Positions 1 through 6,244 of a DNA stretch of 7,324 nt are shown here, piece after piece. Source of the DNA: Actinomycetota bacterium (GTDB lineage: Bacteria > Actinomycetota > Actinomycetes > JACCUZ01). A program made the position numbers and the translations under genes. The stretch spans positions 1-7,324 of the forward strand of contig JAVEDG010000118.1 in NCBI GenBank assembly GCA_030841245.1. The letters are read 5' to 3'. Position 1 is the first letter of the stretch; every line of letters starts with the position of its first letter. The notes below the pieces were generated by a model. The model was not told the DNA's origin, did no database searches, and saw only the letters and a program-made list of their open reading frames with translations.

Positions 1-183
1 GCGCCAGCCTTCGAACGCTGTCGCGGCGGCGGTCATCGCCTGGTCCACGTCGGCCGCTCCGGACACCGGCGCGGCGGCGTACGCCTGGCCGGTGACGGGG
101 TTCACCACCTCGGCGGTGCGGCCGTCGGTGGCGTCGGTGTAGCTGCCGTTGACGAAGTTGCGAAGCGTGCGTAGCTCGGACAC
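1..183 (-). CDS. Aldehyde dehydrogenase, N-terminal part (probable aminobutyraldehyde dehydrogenase)
   Basis: Only the first 61 residues are in the window; the gene continues beyond position 1. The minus strand reads from a GTG at 183 and begins MSELRTLRNFVNGSY. It continues with a DGRTAEVVNPVTGQ segment and an alternating helix containing VDQAMTAAATAFEGW. The FVNG, NP.TG and 'A..AF..W' pattern is the hallmark N-terminus of NAD(P)-dependent aldehyde dehydrogenases of the gamma-aminobutyraldehyde/betaine aldehyde group. The start is supported by GGGAG (plus 189-193) 5 nt upstream. The catalytic Cys and Glu lie outside the window, so substrate cannot be read here. Divergence from an Lrp-led operon with a class III aminotransferase and a PuuB-like oxidase suggests it oxidises an aminoaldehyde (4-aminobutanal to GABA, or the gamma-glutamyl form). 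The family is secure; the substrate is inferred from context. Confidence 0.88.
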   Translation of the reverse strand, partial: MSELRTLRNFVNGSYTDATDGRTAEVVNPVTGQAYAAAPVSGAADVDQAMTAAATAFEGWR

Positions 184-223
184 CGGGGCTCCCTGCAGGA
201 CGTGTGGGTGGGGTGCGTCCGGC

Positions 224-250
224 AGCCTATGCCGATGCGGTCGTTATCAA
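224..250 (-). promoter_or_regulatory. Candidate promoter of the aldehyde dehydrogenase gene
   Basis: On the minus strand TTGATA (plus 245-250) is followed, 15 nt later, by TAGGCT (plus 224-229). These resemble the TTGACA and TAnnnT elements of housekeeping actinobacterial promoters. Spacing is a little short. A start near 217 would give a leader of about 34 nt containing the GGGAG ribosome site. This is pattern matching only. Confidence 0.3.
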
Positions 251-290
251 CAGTTCTGGACCGGTCGAACGACAGATTCAGCAAATTCTG
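251..290. promoter_or_regulatory. Candidate Lrp/AsnC operator in the divergent control region
   Basis: The 165-bp gap between the divergent starts (184-348) contains a stretch much richer in A/T than its surroundings. Inside it CAGATTCAGCAAATTCTG (273-290) is an imperfect palindrome: the outer CAGA/TCTG arms and the central GC are symmetric. A related short element, CAGTTCTG, occurs at 251-258. The two TTCTG cores (254 and 286) are 32 bp apart, about three helical turns. Lrp/AsnC proteins commonly bind several phased, AT-rich imperfect palindromes near their own gene. The assignment rests on position and symmetry alone. Confidence 0.35.
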
Positions 291-348
291 AGGCCGTTGG
301 CCACGGATTCACTTGCCAAGACCCCCATCGAATGGGGAAGATCGCCTC

Positions 349-822
349 ATGGCGGGCAAGGATCGCAGCAACGGGGTGGCCCTCGACGACGTGTCGAAGG
401 CCATCATCGAGCAGCTGCAGGCGGACGGCCGTCGGCCCTATGCGGCCATCGGCAAGGCCGTCGGGCTCTCCGAGGCCGCGGTGCGGCAGCGGGTCCAGCG
501 GCTGCTGGACGCCGGTGTCATGCAGATCGTCGCGGTGACCGACCCGCTGCAGGTGGGCTTCCCCCGCCAGGCGATGATCGGCATCCGCTGCGAGGGCGAC
601 GTCGAGGCGGTCGCGACCAAGATCGCGGACATGCCGGAGGTCGACTACGTCGTGATCACGGCGGGCGGCTTCGACCTCCTCGTCGAGGTGGTCTGCGAGG
701 ACGACGACCACCTGCTCGACCTGGTGAGCAAGCGGATCCGGGCCGTGCCCACGGTGCGCAGCACCGAGTCGTTCATGTACCTCAAACTCCATAAGCAGCT
801 CTACAACTGGGGAACCAGATGA
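349..822 (+). CDS. Lrp/AsnC family transcriptional regulator
   Basis: A 157-residue protein with the usual two-domain layout and length of this family. The N-terminal winged helix-turn-helix contains LDDVSKAIIEQLQADGRRPY, with the recognition region GLSEAAVRQRVQRLLDAGV at about residues 39-57. A RAM-type ligand/oligomer domain follows from about 74 to 148, including the VVITAGGFDLLVEV turn (101-114). ATG 349 is chosen because GGGGAAG lies 8 nt upstream; a TTG further 5' would add 12 residues with no family match. It is the first gene of the operon and overlaps the aminotransferase by 4 nt (ATGA). Lrp proteins often sense an amino acid or related metabolite and control neighbouring catabolic genes. 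Here it probably senses a substrate or product of the amine pathway and acts on both its own operon and the divergent dehydrogenase. The ligand is unknown. Confidence 0.93.
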   Translation: MAGKDRSNGVALDDVSKAIIEQLQADGRRPYAAIGKAVGLSEAAVRQRVQRLLDAGVMQIVAVTDPLQVGFPRQAMIGIRCEGDVEAVATKIADMPEVDYVVITAGGFDLLVEVVCEDDDHLLDLVSKRIRAVPTVRSTESFMYLKLHKQLYNWGTR

Positions 823-2213
823 CCCTGTCCTCTCAAGACGTCCACGAGTCCGGCGACGACCGCCTGGCGGCCAGCGCACGCGACCACCTCTGGATGCACT
901 TCACCCGGATGTCGGCCTACCAGAAGACCGACGTCCCGGTGATCGTGCGTGGAGACGGTGCCTACATCTACGACGACAAGGGCAAGCGCTACCTGGACGG
1001 GCTGGCCGGCCTGTTCGTCGTACAGGCCGGGCACGGCCGCACCGAGTTGGCCGAGGTCGCCGCAAAGCAGGCCAGCGAGCTCGCCTTCTTCCCGCTCTGG
1101 TCCTACGCGCACCCCAAGGCCGTCGAGCTGGCCGAGCGGCTGGCGAACTACGCGCCGGGCGACCTCAACCGGGTGTTCTTCACCACCGGCGGTGGTGAGG
1201 CGGTCGAGAGCGCGTGGAAGGTCGCCAAGCAGTACTTCAAGCTCTCCGGCAAGCCGCTCAAGCACAAGGTGATCAGCCGCGCGATCGCCTACCACGGCAC
1301 CCCGCAGGGGGCACTGTCCATCACCGGCATCCCGGCGGCGAAGGAGATGTTCGAGCCGCTCGTACCCGGGGCGCACAAGGTGCCCAACACCAACTTCTAC
1401 CGGGCCACCGAGCACGGCGACGATCTCGAGCGCTTCGGGATCTGGGCCGCCGACCGCATCGCCGAGGCGATCGAGTTCGAGGGCCCCGACACGGTCGCGG
1501 CCGTGTTCCTCGAGCCGGTGCAGAACTCCGGCGGCTGCTTCCCGCCGCCGCCCGGCTACTTCCAGCGGGTCCGCGAGATCTGTGACCGGTACGACGTGCT
1601 GCTGGTCTCCGACGAGGTGATCTGTGCGTTCGGCCGGCTCGGCCACTTCTTCGGCTCGCAGCGCTACGGCTACCAGCCCGACATCATCACCTGCGCGAAG
1701 GGGATGACCTCCGGCTACTCCCCCATCGGCGCGATGATCGCGAGCGACCGCATCATGGAGCCGTTCCTGCAGGGCTCGAACACGTTCGCGCACGGCTACA
1801 CCTTCGGCGGGCACCCCGTGTCGGCCGCGGTGGCGCTGGCCAACCTCGACATCTTCGAGCGCGAGAAGCTCAACGAGCACGTCCAGGAGACCGGCGGAGA
1901 CTTCCGTCGCACGCTGGAGAAGCTCTGCGACCTGCCGATCGTCGGCGACGTGCGCGGTGACGGCTTCTTCTACGGCATCGAGATGGTCAAGGACAAGAGC
2001 ACCCGCGAGACCTTCGACGACGACGAGTCGGAGCGGCTGCTGCGTGGCTTCCTGTCCAAGGCGCTGTTCGACGCCGGGCTCTACTGCCGCGCCGACGACC
2101 GGGGCGACCCGGTGATCCAGCTCTCCCCGCCGCTCATCTGCGACCAGTCGCACTTCGACGAGATGGAGCAGATCCTGCGCTCGGTCCTGACCGAGGCGTG
2201 GTCGCGGCTCTGA
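819..2213 (+). CDS. Class III PLP-dependent aminotransferase (probable putrescine/diamine aminotransferase)
   Basis: A 464-residue enzyme of normal length for omega-amino aminotransferases. Visible landmarks are the phosphate-cup segment TTGGGEAVESAW (122-133), AYHG (157-160) with the ring-stacking Tyr158, SDEVICAFGR with the cofactor Asp265, the Schiff-base Lys294 in CAKGMTSGYSPIG, and YTFGGHP with Thr328. All catalytic positions are intact. Members of this family move an omega-amino group from amines such as putrescine, GABA or taurine to pyruvate or 2-oxoglutarate. The Lrp regulator, aldehyde dehydrogenase and PuuB-like oxidase around it favour a polyamine-type substrate. A beta-alanine or taurine enzyme cannot be excluded by sequence reading. 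GGGGA sits 5 nt before the ATG, which overlaps the regulator stop by 4 nt. The 3' end overlaps the next gene by 16 nt. From memory, streptomycetes carry a similar Lrp-aminotransferase-dehydrogenase neighbourhood. Confidence 0.9.
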   Translation: MTLSSQDVHESGDDRLAASARDHLWMHFTRMSAYQKTDVPVIVRGDGAYIYDDKGKRYLDGLAGLFVVQAGHGRTELAEVAAKQASELAFFPLWSYAHPKAVELAERLANYAPGDLNRVFFTTGGGEAVESAWKVAKQYFKLSGKPLKHKVISRAIAYHGTPQGALSITGIPAAKEMFEPLVPGAHKVPNTNFYRATEHGDDLERFGIWAADRIAEAIEFEGPDTVAAVFLEPVQNSGGCFPPPPGYFQRVREICDRYDVLLVSDEVICAFGRLGHFFGSQRYGYQPDIITCAKGMTSGYSPIGAMIASDRIMEPFLQGSNTFAHGYTFGGHPVSAAVALANLDIFEREKLNEHVQETGGDFRRTLEKLCDLPIVGDVRGDGFFYGIEMVKDKSTRETFDDDESERLLRGFLSKALFDAGLYCRADDRGDPVIQLSPPLICDQSHFDEMEQILRSVLTEAWSRL

Positions 2214-2845
2214 GCGCATCACAGCGCACCCGCATCCGGCGCCTGCCGGAGAAGCAGGTGGACGAGCGGTCCGTGCTCGATGCAGTGCTGGACGCGGGCC
2301 TGGTCGCCCACGTGGCGGTCGTCGACGACGACCAGCCGTTCGTGCTGCCGATGGGTTACGCCCGCGACGGCGACCGGCTGCTGCTGCACGGGTCGACCGG
2401 TTCGCGGCTGATGCGGCGGCTCGCCGAGGGTTCGCGGTGCTGCCTCACCGTGACGCTGCTCGACGGACTGGTCTTCGCCAGGTCGGCGTTCGAGTCGTCG
2501 ATGCGCTACCGCGGCGCCATGGTGCTCGGCCGGCCCACGGCCGTCCCGGAGGAGCACAAGGCGGCGGCGCTCGACCTGCTGACCGACCACCTGCTGCCCG
2601 GCCGCCGGACCGACCTGCGGGCCCACCACCGCAAGGAGCTGGCCGCGACGCTCATCGTCGAGCTGGCGATCGAGGAGTGGTCGGTGAAGGTCAGCGACGG
2701 CTGGCCGGACGACGACCCGGGCGACGTCGACCTGCCGGTCTGGGCCGGCGTCGTGCCCATCCGGACGGCTTACGGCGAACCGCTTCCCGCACCGGACCTG
2801 CGGCCCGGGATCGCCGTCCCGCCGTACGTCACCGAGCGCCCGTGA
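2198..2845 (+). CDS. Pyridoxamine 5'-phosphate oxidase family (FMN split-barrel) protein
   Basis: A 215-residue protein resembling the NimA-like branch of the FMN-binding split-barrel fold. Recognisable parts are the N-terminal RIRRLPEKQ (13-20) common in this branch, the first barrel strands with VVDDDQPFVLPMGYARDGD (41-59), the flavin-phosphate-type segment LLLHGSTGSRLMRRL (61-75), SSMRYRGAMVLGRP (100-113), and a C-terminal VWAGVVP (181-187). These proteins typically bind flavin and reduce or oxidise small molecules; the substrate here is unknown. GTG 2198 is chosen because the next in-frame GTG (2258) would delete the conserved RIRRLPEK stretch. A GAGG lies only 1 nt upstream, so translation probably depends on the 16-nt overlap with the aminotransferase. 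It also overlaps the following oxidase by 4 nt. True PLP synthesis is not implied; this is not a typical PdxH. Confidence 0.85.
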   Translation: MVAALSASQRTRIRRLPEKQVDERSVLDAVLDAGLVAHVAVVDDDQPFVLPMGYARDGDRLLLHGSTGSRLMRRLAEGSRCCLTVTLLDGLVFARSAFESSMRYRGAMVLGRPTAVPEEHKAAALDLLTDHLLPGRRTDLRAHHRKELAATLIVELAIEEWSVKVSDGWPDDDPGDVDLPVWAGVVPIRTAYGEPLPAPDLRPGIAVPPYVTERP

Positions 2846-4221
2846 CGCGCGCCTACCGCGACCTGTCGCTCTGGCACGACACCGCGGACGACGACTGGAC
2901 GCCCCGCGCTGCGCTGCCCGGGGACCGGGAAGCCGACGTCGCGATCGTCGGGGCGGGGTTCACCGGGCTGTGGACGGCCTACTACCTCTCGCGGGTCGAC
3001 CCGTCGCTGCGCATCGTCGTGCTGGAGCGGGAGGTCGCCGGCTTCGGTGCGAGCGGCCGGAACGGCGGCTGGTGCTCCGCCCTCTTCCCGGCTCCGACCG
3101 GATGGCTCGCGAAGCGGTACGGCAGCACCGCGGCGGTCGACCAGGCGCGGGCGATGCAGGCCACCGTCGACGAGGTCGGCAAGGTCGCCGCCCAGGAGGG
3201 CATCGACTGCGACTTCGACAAGGGGGGCACCGTCGAGGTGGCGCGCAACCGGGGCCAGCTGGCCCGTGCGAAGGCCGAGGTGGACGACGCGCGCCGGTGG
3301 GGACTCGGCCCCGAGGACCTGGCCTGGCTCGGACCCGACGAGGCGATGGAGCGGGTGCACGCCACCCGCGTTCTCGGAGGGACCTTCACGCCGCACTGCG
3401 CAGCCATCCATCCGGCGCGCCTCGTCCGCGGACTGGCACGCGTCGTCGAGCGGGGCGGCGTCACGGTCCACGAGTCGACCGAGGTGCGCTCGATCGGGCC
3501 CGGGCTGGTGCACACCGACCGCGGCCGGGTGCGGGCCGACGTGGTGATCCGGGCGACCGAGGGCTACACACCGGGGCTGGCCGGCCAACGGCGTACCGTC
3601 GCTCCTGTCTACTCGCTGATGATCGCGACCGAGCCGCTCGGCACCGACGTCTGGGAGCGGATCGGGCTCCGGCACCGCGAGACCTTCAACGACCTGCGCC
3701 ATCTGATCATCTACGGGCAGCGCACCGCTGACGGCCGGCTGGCGTTCGGCGGGCGCGGTGCGCCCTACCACTTCGCGTCGCGGGTCCGGCCCGAGCAGGA
3801 CCGCGAGCCGACGGTGTTCGACTCGTTGCGCCATACCCTGGTCGACCTGTTCCCGGTGCTGCGCGACGCCGCGATCACGCACACCTGGGGCGGGCCGCTC
3901 GGCATCGCCCGCGACTGGTGCGCGTCGGTCGGCCTGGACCGTGCGACCGGTCTCGGATGGGCCGGTGGGTACGTCGGAGACGGCGTCGGCACGACGAACC
4001 TCGCCGGCCGCACCCTCGCCGACCTGGTGCTGGGACGTGACACCGACCTCACGCGGCTTCCCTGGGTCGGCCACCGCTCGCGCCGCTGGGAGCCCGAGCC
4101 GTTGCGCTGGATCGGGGTCAGCGGTTCGCTGAAGGTGATGGGCGGCGCGGACGCCGAGGAGGAGCGCACCGGCCGGCCGTCGCGGCGGGCCAGGGCCATG
4201 TGGCGCCTGCTCGACCGCTGA
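2842..4221 (+). CDS. FAD-dependent amine oxidoreductase, DAO/PuuB type
   Basis: A 459-residue flavoprotein of the D-amino-acid-oxidase (DAO) fold, the size of gamma-glutamylputrescine oxidases. The dinucleotide fold reads ADVAIVGAGFTGLWTAYYL with G37, G39 and G42. The ribose-binding acidic residue is Glu62 in VVLEREVAGFGASGRNGG (59-76), where the SGRNGG loop is characteristic of this group. The C-terminal FAD segment WAGGYVGDGVGTTNLAGRTL spans 373-392. The reaction is likely O2-dependent oxidation of a secondary or primary amine to an aldehyde, with release of ammonia and peroxide. Substrate by context is gamma-glutamylputrescine or a related amine, but no PuuA ligase is present here. The start is the GTG overlapping the split-barrel stop (GTGA). 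The frame stays open for 135 codons upstream, but that part is an out-of-frame reading of the previous gene. It ends the tightly packed operon. Confidence 0.88.
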   Translation: MTRAYRDLSLWHDTADDDWTPRAALPGDREADVAIVGAGFTGLWTAYYLSRVDPSLRIVVLEREVAGFGASGRNGGWCSALFPAPTGWLAKRYGSTAAVDQARAMQATVDEVGKVAAQEGIDCDFDKGGTVEVARNRGQLARAKAEVDDARRWGLGPEDLAWLGPDEAMERVHATRVLGGTFTPHCAAIHPARLVRGLARVVERGGVTVHESTEVRSIGPGLVHTDRGRVRADVVIRATEGYTPGLAGQRRTVAPVYSLMIATEPLGTDVWERIGLRHRETFNDLRHLIIYGQRTADGRLAFGGRGAPYHFASRVRPEQDREPTVFDSLRHTLVDLFPVLRDAAITHTWGGPLGIARDWCASVGLDRATGLGWAGGYVGDGVGTTNLAGRTLADLVLGRDTDLTRLPWVGHRSRRWEPEPLRWIGVSGSLKVMGGADAEEERTGRPSRRARAMWRLLDR

Positions 4222-4222
4222 G

Positions 4223-4255
4223 GTCACAAGTCGGACGGCGCCGACAGAACGTGAC
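4223..4255 (+). terminator. Compound hairpin after the amine operon (possible weak terminator)
   Basis: Directly after the oxidase stop, GTCAC (4223-4227) can pair with GTGAC (4251-4255). Inside this, GTCGG (4230-4234) pairs with CCGAC (4241-4245) around a 6-nt loop. No U-tract follows. It fills most of the 50-nt gap before the HAD-NUDIX start and may mark the operon end or attenuate read-through. Confidence 0.28.
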
Positions 4256-4271
4256 TCGGCATGATGAGCGG

Positions 4272-5381
4272 ATGCCCGTGCTCATGTGCGACCTCGACGA
4301 CACCCTCGTGCCGCGACGTGAGCTGTTCGCCGAGTGGGCTTCCGACCTGGCCCGTCGACACGGACGTGACGAGGACTTCGTCGCGTGGCTGGTCGAGGCG
4401 GACCAGGACGGGTGGCGGCCAAGGGACGAGCTGTTCGCCGACCTGCGGGAACGCCTCGGGCTGGACGACTCCGTGGACTCACTGGTCGCCACCTATCTCG
4501 TCCAGTTCGCCGACACGTTCCGGCAGGGTCCCGGTGTCGTGGACGCCCTCGTCGACGTGCGTGAGCAGGGCTGGCGGGTCGCTGTGGTGACCAACGGCTC
4601 GCTGAGCCAGCTCCGCAAGATCGCCGCCGCCGGGCTGGAGCCACTGGTCGACGCGGTCTGCGTCTCCGAGGTCGAAGGCATCCGGAAACCGGACCCGGAC
4701 ATCTTTGCGCGGGCAGCGCGGCGCTGCAGGGAGTCCCTCGAAGGCGCCTGGATGATCGGCGACAGCGCGACCGCCGACATGGCGGGTGCGCGGGCCGCCG
4801 GCATCGGCTGCGTCTGGCTGCACCTCGGTCGCAGCTGGCCCGACCTCGGATTCGAGCCCGACCACGTCGCGGACTCGTTTCCCGACGCCGCGCGGACCGC
4901 GCTTCGCACACCTGTGCGGCCGACGGCCCGTGTCCTGCTCGTCGACGGCCGCGACCGGGTGCTGCTGTTCCGCGGCCACGACCCGGTGGCGCCCGAGGTG
5001 CGGTTCTGGTTCCCGCCCGGGGGCGGCATCGAGGCGGGTGAGTCGGCCGAGGACGCAGCCCGGCGCGAGGTCCGTGAGGAGACCGGCCTGGCCGAGGTCG
5101 TGCTCGGTCCGCACATCTGGAACCGGCGCCACGTCGTCCGGTTCTACGGGGTCCTCGCCGACCTGCGCGAGCTGTGGTTCCTTGCGCGGACACCGTCGTT
5201 CGACGTGGACACGTCGGGCTTCACCGACCTGGAGCGCGAGACCGTACCCGAGCACCGGTGGTGGACCCTGCGCGAGCTCGAAGCGGCCGAGGACGTGCTG
5301 GCCCCGCGCGACCTGGCTGGTCTCGTCCGGCGGCTGCTCGAGGACGGCCCGCCACCGTCACCTGTGACCATCGGCGTCTGA
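4272..5381 (+). CDS. HAD phosphatase-NUDIX hydrolase fusion protein
   Basis: One 369-residue protein with two complete catalytic domains. The N-terminal HAD (subfamily IA-like) half has the nucleophile/acid pair D7 and D9 in CDLDDTLV, motif II VVTNGS (T107), motif III K139 in IRKPDPDIF, and motif IV GDSATAD (D164, D169). A short link at about 207-217 leads to a NUDIX domain whose box runs 251-273 and fits GX5EX7REUXEEXGU exactly, with R265, E266, E269 and E270. The HAD part should remove a phosphate from a small phosphometabolite; the NUDIX part should cleave a nucleoside diphosphate-X or NTP. A combined nucleotide house-cleaning role is inferred. ATG 4272 is chosen because the first HAD motif begins within five residues and the upstream in-frame GTG 4200 adds unrelated sequence. 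No clear Shine-Dalgarno is present. CATGAT lies 6 nt before the ATG, so a leaderless start is possible. Confidence 0.9.
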   Translation: MPVLMCDLDDTLVPRRELFAEWASDLARRHGRDEDFVAWLVEADQDGWRPRDELFADLRERLGLDDSVDSLVATYLVQFADTFRQGPGVVDALVDVREQGWRVAVVTNGSLSQLRKIAAAGLEPLVDAVCVSEVEGIRKPDPDIFARAARRCRESLEGAWMIGDSATADMAGARAAGIGCVWLHLGRSWPDLGFEPDHVADSFPDAARTALRTPVRPTARVLLVDGRDRVLLFRGHDPVAPEVRFWFPPGGGIEAGESAEDAARREVREETGLAEVVLGPHIWNRRHVVRFYGVLADLRELWFLARTPSFDVDTSGFTDLERETVPEHRWWTLRELEAAEDVLAPRDLAGLVRRLLEDGPPPSPVTIGV

Positions 5382-5419
5382 GGCCGGCGCTGCCGACGCG
5401 CCCGGCATGCCGCGGGCCG

Positions 5420-5444
5420 GACCCCAGCGCCCGGCCGTGGGGTC
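5420..5444. terminator. Candidate bidirectional terminator hairpin between convergent genes
   Basis: GACCCCA (5420-5426) and TGGGGTC (5438-5444) form a perfect 7-bp stem around an 11-nt GC-rich loop. It lies in the 61-nt gap between the convergent HAD-NUDIX and methyltransferase stops and overlaps the methyltransferase stop codon (5443-5445). No U-tract is seen on either strand, which is common for high-GC actinobacteria. A neighbouring 10-bp palindrome, CGGCATGCCG (5403-5412), adds to the structure. Confidence 0.35.
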
Positions 5445-6201
5445 ATACGTCGGCGCGGACGCACCAGGCGGACGCGGCCACGTCGAACGGCGGTGGCGGC
5501 AGCAGCGCCTCGCAGCGCGCGCGGACCGCGTCCCGGCGTACGTCGTCCAGTGCCGCGACGTAGGCGCCGGCCGGCCCCACGCCCAGCGTGTACGGCTCCC
5601 ACCATTGCTCGAACGAGCCGAACGTGACGGTGACCGTGAGCCGGCTCGACGCCGGCCCTTGAAGCCCGGCGGCCTCGCAGAGCGCCACGAGGTGCCCCTC
5701 CCGCGACCCGGGCAGGCCGGCCTCGCCGGCGGCCTGCGGATCGACGTCGCGCACGGCCCGCCAGAACAGCGACAGCGGCCCGCTGTCACCTCCGTGGTCC
5801 CAGACGCACGCGGCCACGACCCCGCCCGGACTGGTCACTCGGGCCATCTCGGCGAGGCCGGACACCGGGTCCGCCATGAAGTGCACGACCAGCTGCGCGA
5901 GCGTGACGTCGAAGCTGTCGTCCGCGAACGCGAGTGACTCGGCGCTGCCCGCGGTGACCTCGACTCCAGGCAGCCGGGACCGGACCGCCTCGACGAACGG
6001 CGGCGACGGGTCGACAGCAGTGACGCGCTCGGCCCCCAGCCGCTGCACGAGCACCGACGTGAGCGCTCCTGGTCCGCATCCGACGTCGAGCGCCCGCAAC
6101 CCGGGCCGCACGCCCGCCGCGTCGGCGAAGACTCCGGCGAGCGGCCCCGAGAAACGCCCCATGAAGCGGTCGTAGGCCGTGGCGGCGACGTCGAAGCTCA
6201 C
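5443..6201 (-). CDS. Class I SAM-dependent methyltransferase
   Basis: A 252-residue Rossmann-fold methyltransferase of the UbiE/Methyltransf_11-like group. The N-terminus FDVAATAYDRFMGRFSGPLA precedes motif I, LDVGCGPG (38-45). The ribose-contacting acidic residue is D64 in VTAVDPS, GSAESLAF is at 85-92, motif II is DDSFDVTLAQLVVHF (94-108), and RVTSPGGVV (121-129) is the motif III region. The C-terminal half, with FEQWWEPYTLG (197-207), is like that of many uncharacterised actinobacterial small-molecule methyltransferases. The substrate is not readable. The GTG at 6201 is the first start codon after an in-frame stop, and moving to the internal Met14 would cut the conserved YDRFMGR. No Shine-Dalgarno is at normal distance: AGGAG is 21 nt upstream. 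The gene lies 43 nt downstream of the Smr gene on the same strand and converges on the HAD-NUDIX gene. Confidence 0.88.
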   Translation of the reverse strand: MSFDVAATAYDRFMGRFSGPLAGVFADAAGVRPGLRALDVGCGPGALTSVLVQRLGAERVTAVDPSPPFVEAVRSRLPGVEVTAGSAESLAFADDSFDVTLAQLVVHFMADPVSGLAEMARVTSPGGVVAACVWDHGGDSGPLSLFWRAVRDVDPQAAGEAGLPGSREGHLVALCEAAGLQGPASSRLTVTVTFGSFEQWWEPYTLGVGPAGAYVAALDDVRRDAVRARCEALLPPPPFDVAASAWCVRADV

Positions 6202-6204
6202 CGG

Positions 6205-6223
6205 GCCGACGCTAGCCGTCGGC
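6205..6223 (-). other. Perfect 7-bp hairpin just upstream of the methyltransferase start
   Basis: GCCGACG (6205-6211) and CGTCGGC (6217-6223) form a 7-bp GC-rich stem with a 5-nt loop, CTAGC. It ends 3 nt before the methyltransferase GTG. The AGGAG on the minus strand (plus 6223-6227) abuts its 5' foot. It could terminate the Smr transcript, mask or bridge the ribosome site, or simply overlap the -10 element. Confidence 0.4.
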
Positions 6224-6238
6224 TCCTGGCGACGTCAC
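6209..6238 (-). promoter_or_regulatory. Candidate leaderless promoter of the methyltransferase gene
   Basis: On the minus strand GTGACG (plus 6233-6238; 4 of 6 match TTGACA, with the TGAC core) is followed after 18 nt by TAGCGT (plus 6209-6214), a TAnnnT hexamer. The methyltransferase GTG begins 7 nt further on. This geometry would start the mRNA at or beside the GTG, explaining the lack of a normally spaced ribosome site. It is a visual match only. Confidence 0.4.
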
Positions 6239-6244
6239 GTACGG

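Noticed and set aside
801..2222. Long minus-strand open frame (473 codons) opposite the aminotransferase
   Set aside because: Its translation is low-complexity, rich in R, V, E, G and L, with no family motifs. It mirrors a well-supported plus-strand enzyme; such shadows are expected at this GC content.
2437..2841. In-frame 135-codon N-terminal extension of the FAD oxidoreductase
   Set aside because: The extra residues are an out-of-frame reading of the split-barrel gene, Arg/Pro/Gly-rich and unrelated to the family. The GTGA overlap at 2842 gives the natural start.
2770..4227. Long minus-strand open frame (485 codons) opposite the FAD oxidoreductase
   Set aside because: No recognisable domains and biased composition; the plus strand encodes a complete FAD enzyme with intact motifs.
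5443..6201. Similar FDVAA(T/S)A(Y/W) strings at both ends of the methyltransferase, suggesting an internal duplication
   Set aside because: The match is eight residues with different codons and no longer alignment. The protein has the normal single-domain length, so coincidence is likelier.
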